A stretch of 64,000 nucleotides of DNA, from the NCBI RefSeq assembly GCF_014652695.1, contig NZ_BMZH01000001.1, forward strand, positions 62,001-126,000, in the 5' to 3' direction. The stretch comes from Algimonas arctica. Its GTDB lineage: Bacteria > Pseudomonadota > Alphaproteobacteria > Caulobacterales > Maricaulaceae. The notes under the pieces were generated by a model. It was not told where the DNA came from. It did not search any database and saw nothing but the letters and a program-made list of their open reading frames with translations. A program made the translations under genes and the position numbers. Of the stretch, positions 8,109-16,433 are shown one piece after another; position 1 is the stretch's first letter; every line of letters begins with the position of its first letter.

Positions 8109-8581
8109 AACCTGAAGACGCTGCCATTCCCGACCGGGATCGTCCGCCCCTCGGCTATTTTGACGGCCGACAGCACCGTTTTCCCATCCGCGTATTCTAT
8201 GAGGATACGGATTTTTCAGGCGTCGTTTATTACGCGAATTATCTTCGGTTTTTGGAACGCGCCCGGTCGTCCTTCTTTCGCCTTGCTGGGATTGGTCATG
8301 CTGAATTGCTTGAACGGGATCCAGCGCTCGCCTTCGTGATCCGAAAAATCAACCTCGATTATCGGAGTAGTGCGAAGATCGACGATGTCCTGACCGTGGT
8401 CACGACCTATGATGTTTTCAAAGGCGCACGATTGTTGGTGACGCAGTGGATAGAACGAAACGGCGAAATCATTTTGACCGCCGATAGCGAAGCCGCTTGT
8501 ATCGATTTGGATGGGCGTCCAAGGCGGGCGCCAAAAGAGATGATCGAAAAGCTCAAACCTTTTCTTCTCACCACCCTGTAG
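8105..8581 (+). CDS. ybgC: YbgC-type acyl-CoA thioesterase
   Basis: This is a hotdog-fold thioesterase of the 4-hydroxybenzoyl-CoA type that is usually linked to the Tol-Pal cell-envelope system. The 158-residue protein has the signature YEDTDFSGVVYYANYLRF (about residues 28-45) with the catalytic Asp, followed by FLERARSSFF. It starts with GTG overlapping the previous stop codon. In many proteobacteria it precedes tolQ-tolR-tolA-tolB-pal; here those genes do not follow, and two unrelated genes take that place. The enzyme class is secure; the natural substrate is not visible from sequence. Confidence 0.9.
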   Translation: MKPEDAAIPDRDRPPLGYFDGRQHRFPIRVFYEDTDFSGVVYYANYLRFLERARSSFFRLAGIGHAELLERDPALAFVIRKINLDYRSSAKIDDVLTVVTTYDVFKGARLLVTQWIERNGEIILTADSEAACIDLDGRPRRAPKEMIEKLKPFLLTTL

Positions 8582-8590
8582 GAGGCGCCC

Positions 8591-9238
8591 ATGTTCGAAG
8601 GATTCGACTGGCAACCCATCCTCATCGCCGCGATTGCGGTCATGAGCTTAATTAACGGCTTATCCGTTTTTCAAAACTTTCGTTCTGACCGCGCCGTCGT
8701 TCGGATCGAACCCGTTTATGAAGATGATTGGATGTATTGGACGGAACTTGTCGATGAGAAAAGTTCCGAAACTGTCCGCCGCTATATTATCATCGGGCAC
8801 TTAGCGCGGACGAACTTCGGGCGCAGACCGACATCAATCGCCAATACAAAATTGCGAATTCGTCTTCGGAATATGCGGACAGCAACTTCGGCCCTTTATG
8901 ATATAGCACCGCCGGAGTTAGAAATTTCGAATGCAGACTCGCAACGTCTGCCTGTGATGAAAGCGGGGCCTGACCCATTCGATTTTCGCCCCATGCTCCA
9001 ACCGGGCCAATCTGTTGCCGGTATCCATTGTTTCTTATTCGGAATGTATGGCTCTGATTTGTGGATGCCAAAGACTGAAAATGGGATGCTCGAAGGTGCT
9101 CTTGAACTAGAGAGTGGATTTGGCAATTTATTCAAATCCAAAGTCGGGTTTCGTCACGTTGAATTTTCGGCGCTGGAAACACTCTTCCCAGAGTTGGAAA
9201 GCTTCGTAATGAAAAACCTCGAAGCGGATGAGGCATGA
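8591..9238 (+). CDS. Membrane-anchored protein of unknown function
   Basis: The 215-residue protein begins after a strong ribosome site (GTAGGAGG, six bases before ATG). It has one N-terminal hydrophobic anchor (about residues 9-28, PILIAAIAVMSLINGLSVF). The rest is soluble and looks beta-rich, with segments such as YIIIGHLARTNFGRRPT and PGQSVAGIHCFLFG. I do not recognise a family. It follows ybgC by nine bases and shares an ATGA overlap with the DUF3088-like gene, so the three are probably cotranscribed. It shows nothing in common with TolQ, which often sits here. Confidence 0.6.
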   Translation: MFEGFDWQPILIAAIAVMSLINGLSVFQNFRSDRAVVRIEPVYEDDWMYWTELVDEKSSETVRRYIIIGHLARTNFGRRPTSIANTKLRIRLRNMRTATSALYDIAPPELEISNADSQRLPVMKAGPDPFDFRPMLQPGQSVAGIHCFLFGMYGSDLWMPKTENGMLEGALELESGFGNLFKSKVGFRHVEFSALETLFPELESFVMKNLEADEA

Positions 9239-9570
9239 TCCGAGACACGCTGTTCCTGCTTCCGCCAGGGTTTGAGGCGCGCGGAGAACGTCAATATTGC
9301 CCCGAATGTGCTGAGGTCTGGGGGTTACTGGCTTATTACCCCGCAATCCGTGAGACGTTGGACGTAGTCTATCAACCTGTCGCTCATCCTCGACCGGACT
9401 TAGTGACACGATTGGGAACAGGGCAGTGGAACTGCCCGACGCTAATTTTAGGAGACACCAGCCCGGATGGGGCGGGGGTGCAGGCTTCAAACGGTGTCCG
9501 CTATATCGATAACGCGCGCGATTTAGGGCGCTACTGGGCGGCCCTTTATGGGACGGCAGTGCCGCGATAG
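9235..9570 (+). CDS. DUF3088-like, thioredoxin-fold-like protein
   Basis: A 111-residue protein starting MIRDTLFLLPPGFEA, with a CPEC pair (C22, C25) followed by GLLAYYP. The layout matches my memory of DUF3088 proteins, which look like thioredoxin/glutaredoxin-type folds. The CxxC suggests redox activity or metal binding, but no function is established. It overlaps the previous gene (ATGA), and its stop codon lies in the loop of an intrinsic terminator, so it is the last gene of the ruvA transcript or of a shorter one. Confidence 0.6.
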   Translation: MIRDTLFLLPPGFEARGERQYCPECAEVWGLLAYYPAIRETLDVVYQPVAHPRPDLVTRLGTGQWNCPTLILGDTSPDGAGVQASNGVRYIDNARDLGRYWAALYGTAVPR

Positions 9571-9583
9571 CACTGCGGTTTTT
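9556..9583 (+). terminator. Rho-independent terminator after the DUF3088-like gene
   Basis: GCAGTGC (9556-9562) pairs with GCACTGC (9570-9576) around a seven-base loop, followed by GGTTTTT. The stop codon of the upstream gene is at the end of the loop. Confidence 0.75.
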
Positions 9584-9729
9584 AGGCTGCTCTAAGGGGC
9601 GGGCCTATATTTCAGAACCTATATTTGATGGATCGGGGCCGATGTGAATCGACCGTGCTCCAGTCGATTCCGTGATCAGCGCCAACGCGAAAGAGTGGTC
9701 TCGCAGTGTCAGAGTGGTGGCGCAAACAA

Positions 9730-9804
9730 TGGTGGGCGATACTGGGATTGAACCAGTGACCCCTGCCGTGTGAAGGCAGTGCTCTCCCGCTGAGCTAATC
9801 GCCC
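9730..9804 (-). tRNA. tRNA-Val (anticodon CAC)
   Basis: The reverse strand folds as a standard tRNA. The acceptor stem is GGGCGAT/ATCGCCC, the D arm is GCTC...GAGC, and the anticodon stem CTGCC/GGCAG has loop TTCACAC, giving anticodon CAC. The T arm is ACTGG TTCAATC CCAGT and the discriminator is A. The 3' CCA is encoded. It reads GTG valine codons. Confidence 0.95.
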
Positions 9805-9973
9805 GTAAGATCCATTGTCCTTACGAAGGCGCGGCTTTAGCGGGGCGGGGGCGTAAATCAAGCCTCGCCTGTAAAAGTCTTGCGACAGCGGCCTTGCTTT
9901 TTTGTAATGGTTTTCGATAAAGCGCGTCACAATCGTGTTACAATTGGAAAGACGACGTGAAAAACGCACCCTT

Positions 9974-9996
9974 CAAGCTATGGTAACCGTAGCTTG
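9974..9996. promoter_or_regulatory. 23-base near-perfect palindrome, candidate operator
   Basis: CAAGCTA (9974-9980) and TAGCTTG (9990-9996) are perfect arms. The centre GGTAACC keeps the symmetry, so only one mismatched pair and the middle base break it. It lies about 60 bases upstream of the TATAAT box of the sphingolipid transcript, a usual place for a regulator site. Confidence 0.5.
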
Positions 9997-10024
9997 GTGA
10001 CTAGAATAGATTGGTGTCAGTTTG

Positions 10025-10059
10025 GGGTTAACCCGTTTCACACTAGTTTTTCGTATAAT
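10025..10059 (+). promoter_or_regulatory. Candidate promoter of the acyl ligase-ACP-Spt operon
   Basis: TATAAT (10054-10059) is a perfect -10 box 39 bases before the ligase ATG. No good TTGACA lies at the right distance. Instead the perfect palindrome GGGTTAACCC (10025-10034) covers or abuts the -35 position. A weak -35 under a palindrome suggests an activated or repressed promoter. Confidence 0.45.
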
Positions 10060-10098
10060 CGCCGTGGCAGAGTTTTAGGCTGTCCTAGAGAGAATAAT

Positions 10099-11847
10099 AT
10101 GACCGAGCCGACGCCCATTGCTCGCAACATCCCCCTTAGGCATGGTGATTTCGCGACTCTTAGCGAAGCCTTGGACTATGCTGCGACTGGTGATACTGGA
10201 TTTAACTACTTTGACGGGAAGGGGCGCTTGCGCACCAGCCTCCCCTATTCTGAGTTGCGAGAGCAAGCGATGGATGTCGCCAAGCGGCTCGTCGGTTTTG
10301 CGCCGAAAAACTCTCGTATTGGTTTGGCCGCCGTCTCAACCCCCGAATTCGCTATTCTGTTTTGCGCTTGCCAATATGCGGGCTTGGTCCCGGCGCCGCT
10401 GCCCTTACCCGTAACCTTGGGGGGGCGCTCATCTTATGAGCGTCAGCTTGAGCGGATGGCGGATACGGGTGACTTCTTTGCCCTCTTTGCGCCGGCCTCG
10501 ATGGAACCGATCATGAGCTCGGCTCTGAACGACACCGCGACACCAGTCTATACGTTTGAAGCCGTCCGAGCGCTGCCCAAAGGCGATAGGCTCCGCCCCT
10601 TCGACGCGGATGACCTGTGCTATATTCAATATTCATCAGGATCGACATCGTCTCCCAAAGGGATTCTCGGGACCCAAGCGTCCGTGTCGGCCAATTGTCA
10701 TGCGATCACGAAATATGGTCTGCAGGTCAATGAAACGGACAGGGCGACGTCTTGGCTGCCGCTCTACCATGATATGGGACTGATCGGTTGTATGCTTGCG
10801 CCGCTTGTTTCGCAAATGTCTGTCGACTTTATGGATCCAACTGACTTCACGCGCCGCCCGGTGACGTGGCTCCAGTTGATTTCAGATCACAAGGGCACGC
10901 TGTCCTATTCCCCCACATTTGGCTACGAGCTGTGTGTGCGCCGCTGGCGTGAAGACCGCGAGCTGGATCTATCGAGCTGGCGCGGCGCAGGGATCGGCGG
11001 CGATATGGTGCGTCCAGAGCCGCTGACTGATTTTGCAGAGCTATTTGCGCCGATGGGCTTTAAGGAAAGTGCGTTTACACCGTCCTACGGCATGGCCGAA
11101 ACCACGTTGGCCGCGACTTTCGCGCCGCTGGGGCAGGGGTTGCTGAAACATACAATTGATATGCGCCGTTACGAGACCTCGTCCGATGCCGTGACGGCGA
11201 CAGACCTGACGCCAAAAGCGGATCGTCGGACATTTGTCGCCTGCGGTGTCAAATTGCCAGATCATGACGTTGAAGTGCGCGACGAAGATAACGCCGTTTT
11301 GGGCGAAGACCATATCGGTCGGATTTGCTTAAAGGGACCGTCCCTATCGCCGGGCTATTTCCGCAACAGCCAAGCGACGGAAGCCGCATTTTCACGCGAT
11401 GGTTGGCTCGATACAGGGGACTTGGGCTATTGGCACGGTGGCCAGTTGATCGTGACGGGGCGCTATAAAGACCTTATCCTCTATCATGGCCGCAATATTT
11501 GGCCCCAAGATATTGAATGGGCGGCACAAGCTGCGGCCCCGCATCGCTGTGGTCGGGCCTGCGCTTTCTCCGTCGGCGGAGCGGGCGATCAGAAAACGAT
11601 CATGTTGCTGCTTGAGTGCCGGACGCGGGATCGGAAACTACTCGCCGAAATTGAAGCCGCGGTCTCTGCCGCGATTCGTCTCGAAGTGGGTGTGCCCGTA
11701 CAACTCATGCTGGTTCCAAAATCGACCATGATTATTACCTCATCAGGTAAGCTGTCGCGCGCGCGCGTGAAGCAAAAATACCTCGATGGCGGCATCATCG
11801 ATTTACAGACACCAACACAACTCCGCGCTGTTGAAACGGCGGGTTAG
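10099..11847 (+). CDS. Fatty acyl-AMP ligase / acyl-ACP synthetase of sphingolipid synthesis
   Basis: This member of the ANL adenylating superfamily activates a fatty acid with ATP and should pass it to a carrier protein. The 582-residue product has the A3 loop YSSGSTSSPKG (178-188), WLPLYHDMGLIGC as in fatty-acyl-AMP ligases, YGMAETT, DTGDLGYW and GRYKDLILYHGRNIWPQDIE. I chose the ATG of MTEPTPIARN after AGAGAG. It is first in a row with a stand-alone ACP and serine palmitoyltransferase, as for the acyl-ACP synthetase next to acp and spt in Caulobacter crescentus (CCNA_01223). It most likely loads the neighbouring ACP with the acyl chain that Spt condenses with serine; that last step is inference. 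Confidence 0.85.
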   Translation: MTEPTPIARNIPLRHGDFATLSEALDYAATGDTGFNYFDGKGRLRTSLPYSELREQAMDVAKRLVGFAPKNSRIGLAAVSTPEFAILFCACQYAGLVPAPLPLPVTLGGRSSYERQLERMADTGDFFALFAPASMEPIMSSALNDTATPVYTFEAVRALPKGDRLRPFDADDLCYIQYSSGSTSSPKGILGTQASVSANCHAITKYGLQVNETDRATSWLPLYHDMGLIGCMLAPLVSQMSVDFMDPTDFTRRPVTWLQLISDHKGTLSYSPTFGYELCVRRWREDRELDLSSWRGAGIGGDMVRPEPLTDFAELFAPMGFKESAFTPSYGMAETTLAATFAPLGQGLLKHTIDMRRYETSSDAVTATDLTPKADRRTFVACGVKLPDHDVEVRDEDNAVLGEDHIGRICLKGPSLSPGYFRNSQATEAAFSRDGWLDTGDLGYWHGGQLIVTGRYKDLILYHGRNIWPQDIEWAAQAAAPHRCGRACAFSVGGAGDQKTIMLLLECRTRDRKLLAEIEAAVSAAIRLEVGVPVQLMLVPKSTMIITSSGKLSRARVKQKYLDGGIIDLQTPTQLRAVETAG

Positions 11848-11953
11848 CCGTCACACTTGCACGTTAGGGGTGGTGAATGGGTGGCTAGACGCCCAGCTAT
11901 CAGCTTGGTAACGGCGCGGCTTGAAACGTATGGCCACTGTTGAAAGGGCCCGC

Positions 11954-12199
11954 ATGCCGACTGATGAGCAAATATTTGATAAAATATGCGAGCTGCTCAA
12001 GCCGTATAATGTCAAAAACAAGCCAATCCTACGGGCGTCAGGCATTATGTCCGACCTTGAAGTTGATTCCACAGCGGTTTTCGACCTGATTATGGAATTG
12101 GAAGATCACTACGATATTTCGATTCCGATGGAAGTCATTAGTGACGTCAAAACGGTCGGTGAATTGGTGAATGCTATTCAGGACTTATTGAACTCATGA
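11954..12199 (+). CDS. Dedicated acyl carrier protein for sphingolipid synthesis
   Basis: A short acyl carrier protein of 81 residues from the ATG of MPTDEQIF, which follows AAAGGG by five bases; longer starts at 11921 or 11930 are possible. The phosphopantetheine serine is S39 in the motif EVDSTAVFDLIMELED, with the usual acidic helix after it. It overlaps the start of spt by four bases (ATGA). An ACP in this place (AcpR in C. crescentus) delivers the acyl thioester to Spt in place of acyl-CoA. It is not the housekeeping AcpP, which normally sits with fab genes. Confidence 0.88.
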   Translation: MPTDEQIFDKICELLKPYNVKNKPILRASGIMSDLEVDSTAVFDLIMELEDHYDISIPMEVISDVKTVGELVNAIQDLLNS

Positions 12200-13476
12200 G
12201 TGGACCCAAAAGCACTGCGGATGGCGAGAAAGTCGCCGCCTCCGGCCTATCGATTTTCAGCAAATATGACCCGCTTAAGCAACGTGTCGATGTCGTGAAA
12301 AAGCTCGGCGTCGATCCGTTTGATATGACGTTTGATGATATAATGAGCGCCACTCGCGGGCGCATTGGCAACCGCGAAATCATCCTGGCGGGCACAAATA
12401 ATTATCTTGGACTCACCTTTGATCCGTCGACGCGTGCATCCGCTAAAGACGCGATTGATCGTCACGGGACTGGCACCACAGGCTCACGCATTGCCAATGG
12501 CACATATGTCGAACATGAACAGTTAGAGCGCGATTTAGCCGCGCATCTCGGCAAGCCGTCCTGCATCGTCTTCACGACAGGCTACGTCACAAATTTGGCC
12601 GCGATGGCCGGATTGGCGGGTCCGAATGATGTGATCTTTATCGACGCGGATGCGCATGCCTGTATCATTGACGGGACGCGCTTGGCGGGAACAACGACCG
12701 TCCGCTTTCGCCATAATAATCCCGCGGATTTGGACAAACGCCTCGCGCGGCAGAAAATCCCCGAAGGCGGCCATGCGTTGGTCGTGATTGAAGGGCTCTA
12801 TTCCATGTTTGGCGACATTGCGCCGATCGATGAATTTGTTGCCGTCGCGCATAAGCACGGCGCCTATCTCTATGTGGATGAAGCCCATAGTTACGGTGTC
12901 TTTGGTGAGACAGGGGCTGGGATCGCTGAAGAGCAAGGTGTTCTGGATAAAATCGATTTCTACTCTGGCACATTTTCCAAAAGCCTCGCGTCGGTCGGCG
13001 GCTTTTGTGCGTCGCGCCATCCTGAATTTGAACTGCTGCGCAAGGTTATGCGCCCTTATATGTTCACCGCCTCTGCAGCTCCGTCCAACATCTGCGCGGC
13101 ACAGGCGGCGCTAGATGCGATTAAAACGCGCCCTGAGTTGCGTCACAATATTATGGCCCGCGCCGCACAATTGCATGCGGGACTTAGCGATATGGGCTTC
13201 GAGCTTTGCGCGCCCGCCAGCCCTGTGATTGCGGTACGCCGTGATAATGAGGTGCAGGCCGCGATGGAATGGAATTGGCTGTTACAAGAAGGCGTTTACG
13301 TCAATTTGGCCGTGCCGCCCGGAACACCTGAAAGCTCAAGTCTACTGCGGATTTCCGTCTCAGCTGCGCACACGGAAGAGGACGTCAACGCGATCCTCAG
13401 CCGTTTTAAAGCGCTTAAAGACAATGGCGATGACATCATCGCGGAAATGATGCGCCGGATGCAAGCGTCTGCATAA
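12196..13476 (+). CDS. spt: Serine palmitoyltransferase
   Basis: This PLP-dependent alpha-oxoamine synthase condenses serine with an acyl thioester to 3-ketosphinganine, the committing step of sphingolipid synthesis. The 426-residue protein has the PLP lysine K262 in SGTFSKSLAS, D228 and H231 in VDEAHSYG, and H154 in DADAHACIIDG. GTGTTGSR (91-98) is the substrate-binding segment common to the family. The N-terminus DPLKQRVDVVKKLGVDPFD is typical of bacterial Spt rather than of the relatives KBL, BioF or HemA. It is translationally coupled to the ACP gene. The convergent gene ends 24 bases away, with a short CTAGGG/CCCTAG stem (13487-13503) between them. Confidence 0.92.
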   Translation: MSGPKSTADGEKVAASGLSIFSKYDPLKQRVDVVKKLGVDPFDMTFDDIMSATRGRIGNREIILAGTNNYLGLTFDPSTRASAKDAIDRHGTGTTGSRIANGTYVEHEQLERDLAAHLGKPSCIVFTTGYVTNLAAMAGLAGPNDVIFIDADAHACIIDGTRLAGTTTVRFRHNNPADLDKRLARQKIPEGGHALVVIEGLYSMFGDIAPIDEFVAVAHKHGAYLYVDEAHSYGVFGETGAGIAEEQGVLDKIDFYSGTFSKSLASVGGFCASRHPEFELLRKVMRPYMFTASAAPSNICAAQAALDAIKTRPELRHNIMARAAQLHAGLSDMGFELCAPASPVIAVRRDNEVQAAMEWNWLLQEGVYVNLAVPPGTPESSSLLRISVSAAHTEEDVNAILSRFKALKDNGDDIIAEMMRRMQASA

Positions 13477-13499
13477 AGGCTCCTGTCTAGGGGGCTACC

Positions 13500-14444
13500 C
13501 TAGCGAAACGCGCCGCGTCGCCAGAGTTTCCATCCTAGGACGGGCGACCAGAGAACGGGGTGTTTACGTTGCGCCTTTGTGACCTCGAGCGACACGCCAG
13601 AGTGTCGCTCTACTTTGCGCAGAACGTAATCAAGGCCGCCATCAAAAGTGGCGGCGCTGTTTAAAACGCGGATCGCGGCGATGGGTCTCCCGATCATACG
13701 GCGCATGAACCACCGAAATTTTGAGCCGTTTCCGGGGTAGGTTTCAACAGCATACTGTCCGTTATCGGACGCCCCGAAGAGCGTTTCGCTGACTGTGTCG
13801 TAACGGGCTTGGTAGCGGGCGACGATTTCCTGCGCGCGCCCGTCGTCACTTTCGGGACGCAGTTCCGTGCGGTAACTCTCATAAAAGGCGCGACCCCAGA
13901 ATTCAGGCGCCGTTGCAGGCGCGTCAAACAGTGGCGCGGTCTCACGCGCAAGTTTTCGCACGGCCGCGACGCGGGCTTGTAAAATTCGGTCTTCAATCGC
14001 GGGGTTAGATGCATCCAACAACGCACAAGGCTGGCTGAACCGGCCCCACACTTGACTGAGAAAACTATCGGAACAGCGGCGTTCAAACTCGTCTAAAGTG
14101 ATGATCGAATATTTGCAGGTCGATAAGACGCCGTCATTCTCTTGTTCAAGATAATAGACAGCGGGCGGGATGAGGCGGTTCGTTAGGGCTCTCCATCGCC
14201 CCGATAGTGTCGAGCCATGCGTCTTACGGTAGCTGTCGACGAGCACATAGAAGTCGAGCATTTTTCCCGCATCGTCCAGATCGCGCAAACTGGATCCGTA
14301 ATAGACAAAACCGAGTACCCGTCCAGAGTGGCGCGTCCGAATGGCGTTCATCACCGCGTGAACGCGCGCAGGGGGATCAAGCTGTTCAGATCGGATCAAG
14401 TCCAGCAGCTGGTCCGATTTTGCGCCCGTATTTTTGCCGGTCAT
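13500..14444 (-). CDS. TAM41-like nucleotidyltransferase, putative lipid cytidylyltransferase
   Basis: A 314-residue protein with YGSS (49-52) followed by DFYVLVD (64-70), the nucleotidyltransferase-fold metal-site pattern seen in the TAM41 family of CTP:phosphatidate cytidylyltransferases. The later PPAVYYLEQ segment also suits that family. Its start overlaps the stop of the lipid kinase by four bases (ATGA), so the two are made together. From that pairing I infer that it activates the phosphorylated sphingolipid or phosphatidic acid with CTP. Caulobacter has a comparable set of genes beside spt for ceramide phosphoglycerate. The fold call is moderate; the substrate is open. Confidence 0.55.
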   Translation of the reverse strand: MTGKNTGAKSDQLLDLIRSEQLDPPARVHAVMNAIRTRHSGRVLGFVYYGSSLRDLDDAGKMLDFYVLVDSYRKTHGSTLSGRWRALTNRLIPPAVYYLEQENDGVLSTCKYSIITLDEFERRCSDSFLSQVWGRFSQPCALLDASNPAIEDRILQARVAAVRKLARETAPLFDAPATAPEFWGRAFYESYRTELRPESDDGRAQEIVARYQARYDTVSETLFGASDNGQYAVETYPGNGSKFRWFMRRMIGRPIAAIRVLNSAATFDGGLDYVLRKVERHSGVSLEVTKAQRKHPVLWSPVLGWKLWRRGAFR

Positions 14445-15346
14445 CGCCGGATCGTGACTGGTCGGCTGGCGGATATCCGGAACTTGTTTCCGGGCAGATT
14501 TAACGGTTCACCATCCAGCATCACAGGACCAGAATAGGCGAATTCCGCCGTGTCTGTATTCCAGCTATAAAAGCCATCGGGACGGCGATCTTTATCTTTG
14601 AAACCGACCCAAACCTCAGCCAGGTGGCGATAAAGCTTTGAGCACCCCCCTTCGACATAAGTCAGACGAAGATCGCCGTCTTCATCGCCCCAAAACGGGT
14701 CCAAACCGAGCGCGACAGAGGGAAGGGTTGTTGCAATCGTGCCCAGATGTGGCCCCGTATGCACGACCCCGTTAATCGTGAGTGTGCAATCGGTGGCGGG
14801 CATGACGCTATCTCGTTCCGCGGTTACGGCCTTGACGATCCCGCCGACAACGGCTGCCGAGCCGCCAATGCCGCGTGTGTGGAGTTCGTTTTTCGCAAAG
14901 TCCGTCACCATCGGCAGGGCCCCGGTGGAGAAGAGAAAACCGTATTGATCGGGAACGCCGTCGCACGACAGGCGGATCATGCGTGTTTGAAGCGCTTTTG
15001 GGTCGTTGTGGATGGTCTTTAATCCGGATCGGCCTACGCGTTTCATACCAATGATTTTGGCGATTTGGTTTGTCATGCCGCCGGACGCGATGGCGAAATC
15101 CGGGATAGTGTCGGTATCGCCGACTTGTCGCATGACTTCGCTCATGACGCATTGAACTGTGCCGTCTCCGCCTTCGATGACGATGAGGTCAGAGGTGCTG
15201 AGTGCAGCTTCAACTTGGCTGGGCAGAGCTTCGAATAAGGCGAGATCAAAGACGCGCGCGCCGTGCTCATCCGCATGCGTGGCAAGGCGAGAGCCTTTTT
15301 TGCCGACGCGCTCTGAATGCGGGTTGATGAATAAGGACGCGGTCAT
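14441..15346 (-). CDS. Diacylglycerol-kinase-family lipid kinase, probable ceramide kinase
   Basis: A 301-residue DAGK-catalytic-domain protein. GGDGT (59-63) is the ATP-binding signature, and ASGGMTNQIAK (90-100) replaces the usual G-T-G-N-D loop. I chose the ATG of MTASLFINPHS, which fits the family N-terminus ('NP' motif); the frame is open upstream into lptG but not family-like. The C. crescentus homologue in the spt cluster, CpgB, is a characterised ceramide kinase, so phosphorylation of ceramide or the long-chain base is the best guess. It follows lptG by seven bases and overlaps the TAM41-like gene, giving the order lptF-lptG-kinase-nucleotidyltransferase. Confidence 0.72.
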   Translation of the reverse strand: MTASLFINPHSERVGKKGSRLATHADEHGARVFDLALFEALPSQVEAALSTSDLIVIEGGDGTVQCVMSEVMRQVGDTDTIPDFAIASGGMTNQIAKIIGMKRVGRSGLKTIHNDPKALQTRMIRLSCDGVPDQYGFLFSTGALPMVTDFAKNELHTRGIGGSAAVVGGIVKAVTAERDSVMPATDCTLTINGVVHTGPHLGTIATTLPSVALGLDPFWGDEDGDLRLTYVEGGCSKLYRHLAEVWVGFKDKDRRPDGFYSWNTDTAEFAYSGPVMLDGEPLNLPGNKFRISASRPVTIRR

Positions 15347-15353
15347 AGGGCGG

Positions 15354-16433
15354 CTATAGCGCCTCAGTGCGCGTGAGAAGAAATGCTGAAAGCAGCCCGA
15401 AGGCGAGCAATGGCATCGCGATGGCCGGACCGACAGAAAGGCCGCCCGATGCTGCAAATGTGGCCATAGCCCCGTCAATAATCAGAAACACGAAGCCAAG
15501 CGTAATGCCTAAAACAAGGGTTTTATCACCTGTGTCCTCCCGCCCTGTGCGCTGCATCATCGCGGCACAGGCCATGAGCAGAATAAGAGCGGCGAGGGGG
15601 CGAGTGAGACGGTGCGCGTGCCAGAAGGCGTAGGCGAAGGCCGGTTTGGCCCCGCTATTGCCGGGTTTCATGAAGTCCCGCATTTCCGAAAGCGATAAAT
15701 CACGGGGCTCAGCTGCGAGGCGAGCAATGGATGTTGGGGTCTGCGAGGTCGTCCACGTTGCATTGCCGTTGATTCGCGTGGCTTCGCGCGGTTCGCCGTT
15801 TGAGCCTTTCACTTCGAGACGGCGAACGCCCTGCAGCGTCCATCCATCCCCAGCGTAAGTGCCTTTATCCGCCCAAATAATCGAGTCGACTTCTCCGAGT
15901 TCGTTTCGTTCAAAAATCTGAATTTCGCCGAGTGTTTCGTAGGAGACGCGTTCTGTCGCGCGAATGATGGCCCCATTGTCCTCGAGCCAAAGCGGGTTAT
16001 CGCGGGTGATGTTCTTTATTTTATACTCACCAATTCCCCACGCCTGCAGAGCGCGCACGGCAGGGGCCATCGTATAATCAATAAAGGTAATCGACAGGAT
16101 AGACGCGCCGAGCACGACAGGGGTCAGAAGGAGCACTTGCCGCGTCGCGCTAATCCCGAAGCCGAGCAGGGCGACGAGCTCATGCTGTCGGATCAATTTC
16201 ACATAGGTCAGTAAGATCGCAACGACGAGAGTGAAAACAAAAATACGGTCAAAGATGACGGGCGCACGTAGCGCCATATATTTGAATGTACCTTTAAATC
16301 CTTCGCCGCTCGCGACAATGTCTGCGCCGTTGGCCAGACTATCGAGCAAACCGATAAGCACGAGGAATCCGAACACAACCATCAACCAGGTGAAGAGAAA
16401 GGCCTTGGAGAGATAGACTGCGAATTTAAGCAC
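15354..16433 (-). CDS. lptG: LptG-family permease subunit in the sphingolipid locus
   Basis: A 359-residue YjgP/YjgQ-family protein: about three membrane helices, a periplasmic beta-jellyroll-like domain (roughly residues 130-260) and three C-terminal helices. In the Lpt machine LptF and LptG are the inner-membrane subunits that pull lipopolysaccharide out for LptB2. It overlaps the downstream end of lptF by eight bases. The pair lies between sphingolipid genes, whereas alphaproteobacterial lptFG often precede lptD-surA. It may therefore be a paralogue that exports sphingolipid, or simply the LPS pair moved. The sequence alone does not separate these. Confidence 0.82.
   Translation of the reverse strand: MLKFAVYLSKAFLFTWLMVVFGFLVLIGLLDSLANGADIVASGEGFKGTFKYMALRAPVIFDRIFVFTLVVAILLTYVKLIRQHELVALLGFGISATRQVLLLTPVVLGASILSITFIDYTMAPAVRALQAWGIGEYKIKNITRDNPLWLEDNGAIIRATERVSYETLGEIQIFERNELGEVDSIIWADKGTYAGDGWTLQGVRRLEVKGSNGEPREATRINGNATWTTSQTPTSIARLAAEPRDLSLSEMRDFMKPGNSGAKPAFAYAFWHAHRLTRPLAALILLMACAAMMQRTGREDTGDKTLVLGITLGFVFLIIDGAMATFAASGGLSVGPAIAMPLLAFGLLSAFLLTRTEAL

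Larger units (their letters stand above)
9805..10098. other. Gene-free regulatory region before the sphingolipid genes
   Basis: No gene is supported between the tRNA and the acyl-AMP ligase. The stretch holds a 23-base palindrome and a promoter-like region, listed separately. An open frame extends upstream of the ligase start from a GTG at 9994, but its extra residues do not look like the family N-terminus. Confidence 0.6.

Noticed and set aside
13487-13503. CTAGGG/CCCTAG stem as a terminator between spt and the nucleotidyltransferase gene
   Set aside because: Six base pairs with no T-run on either strand; too weak to call.
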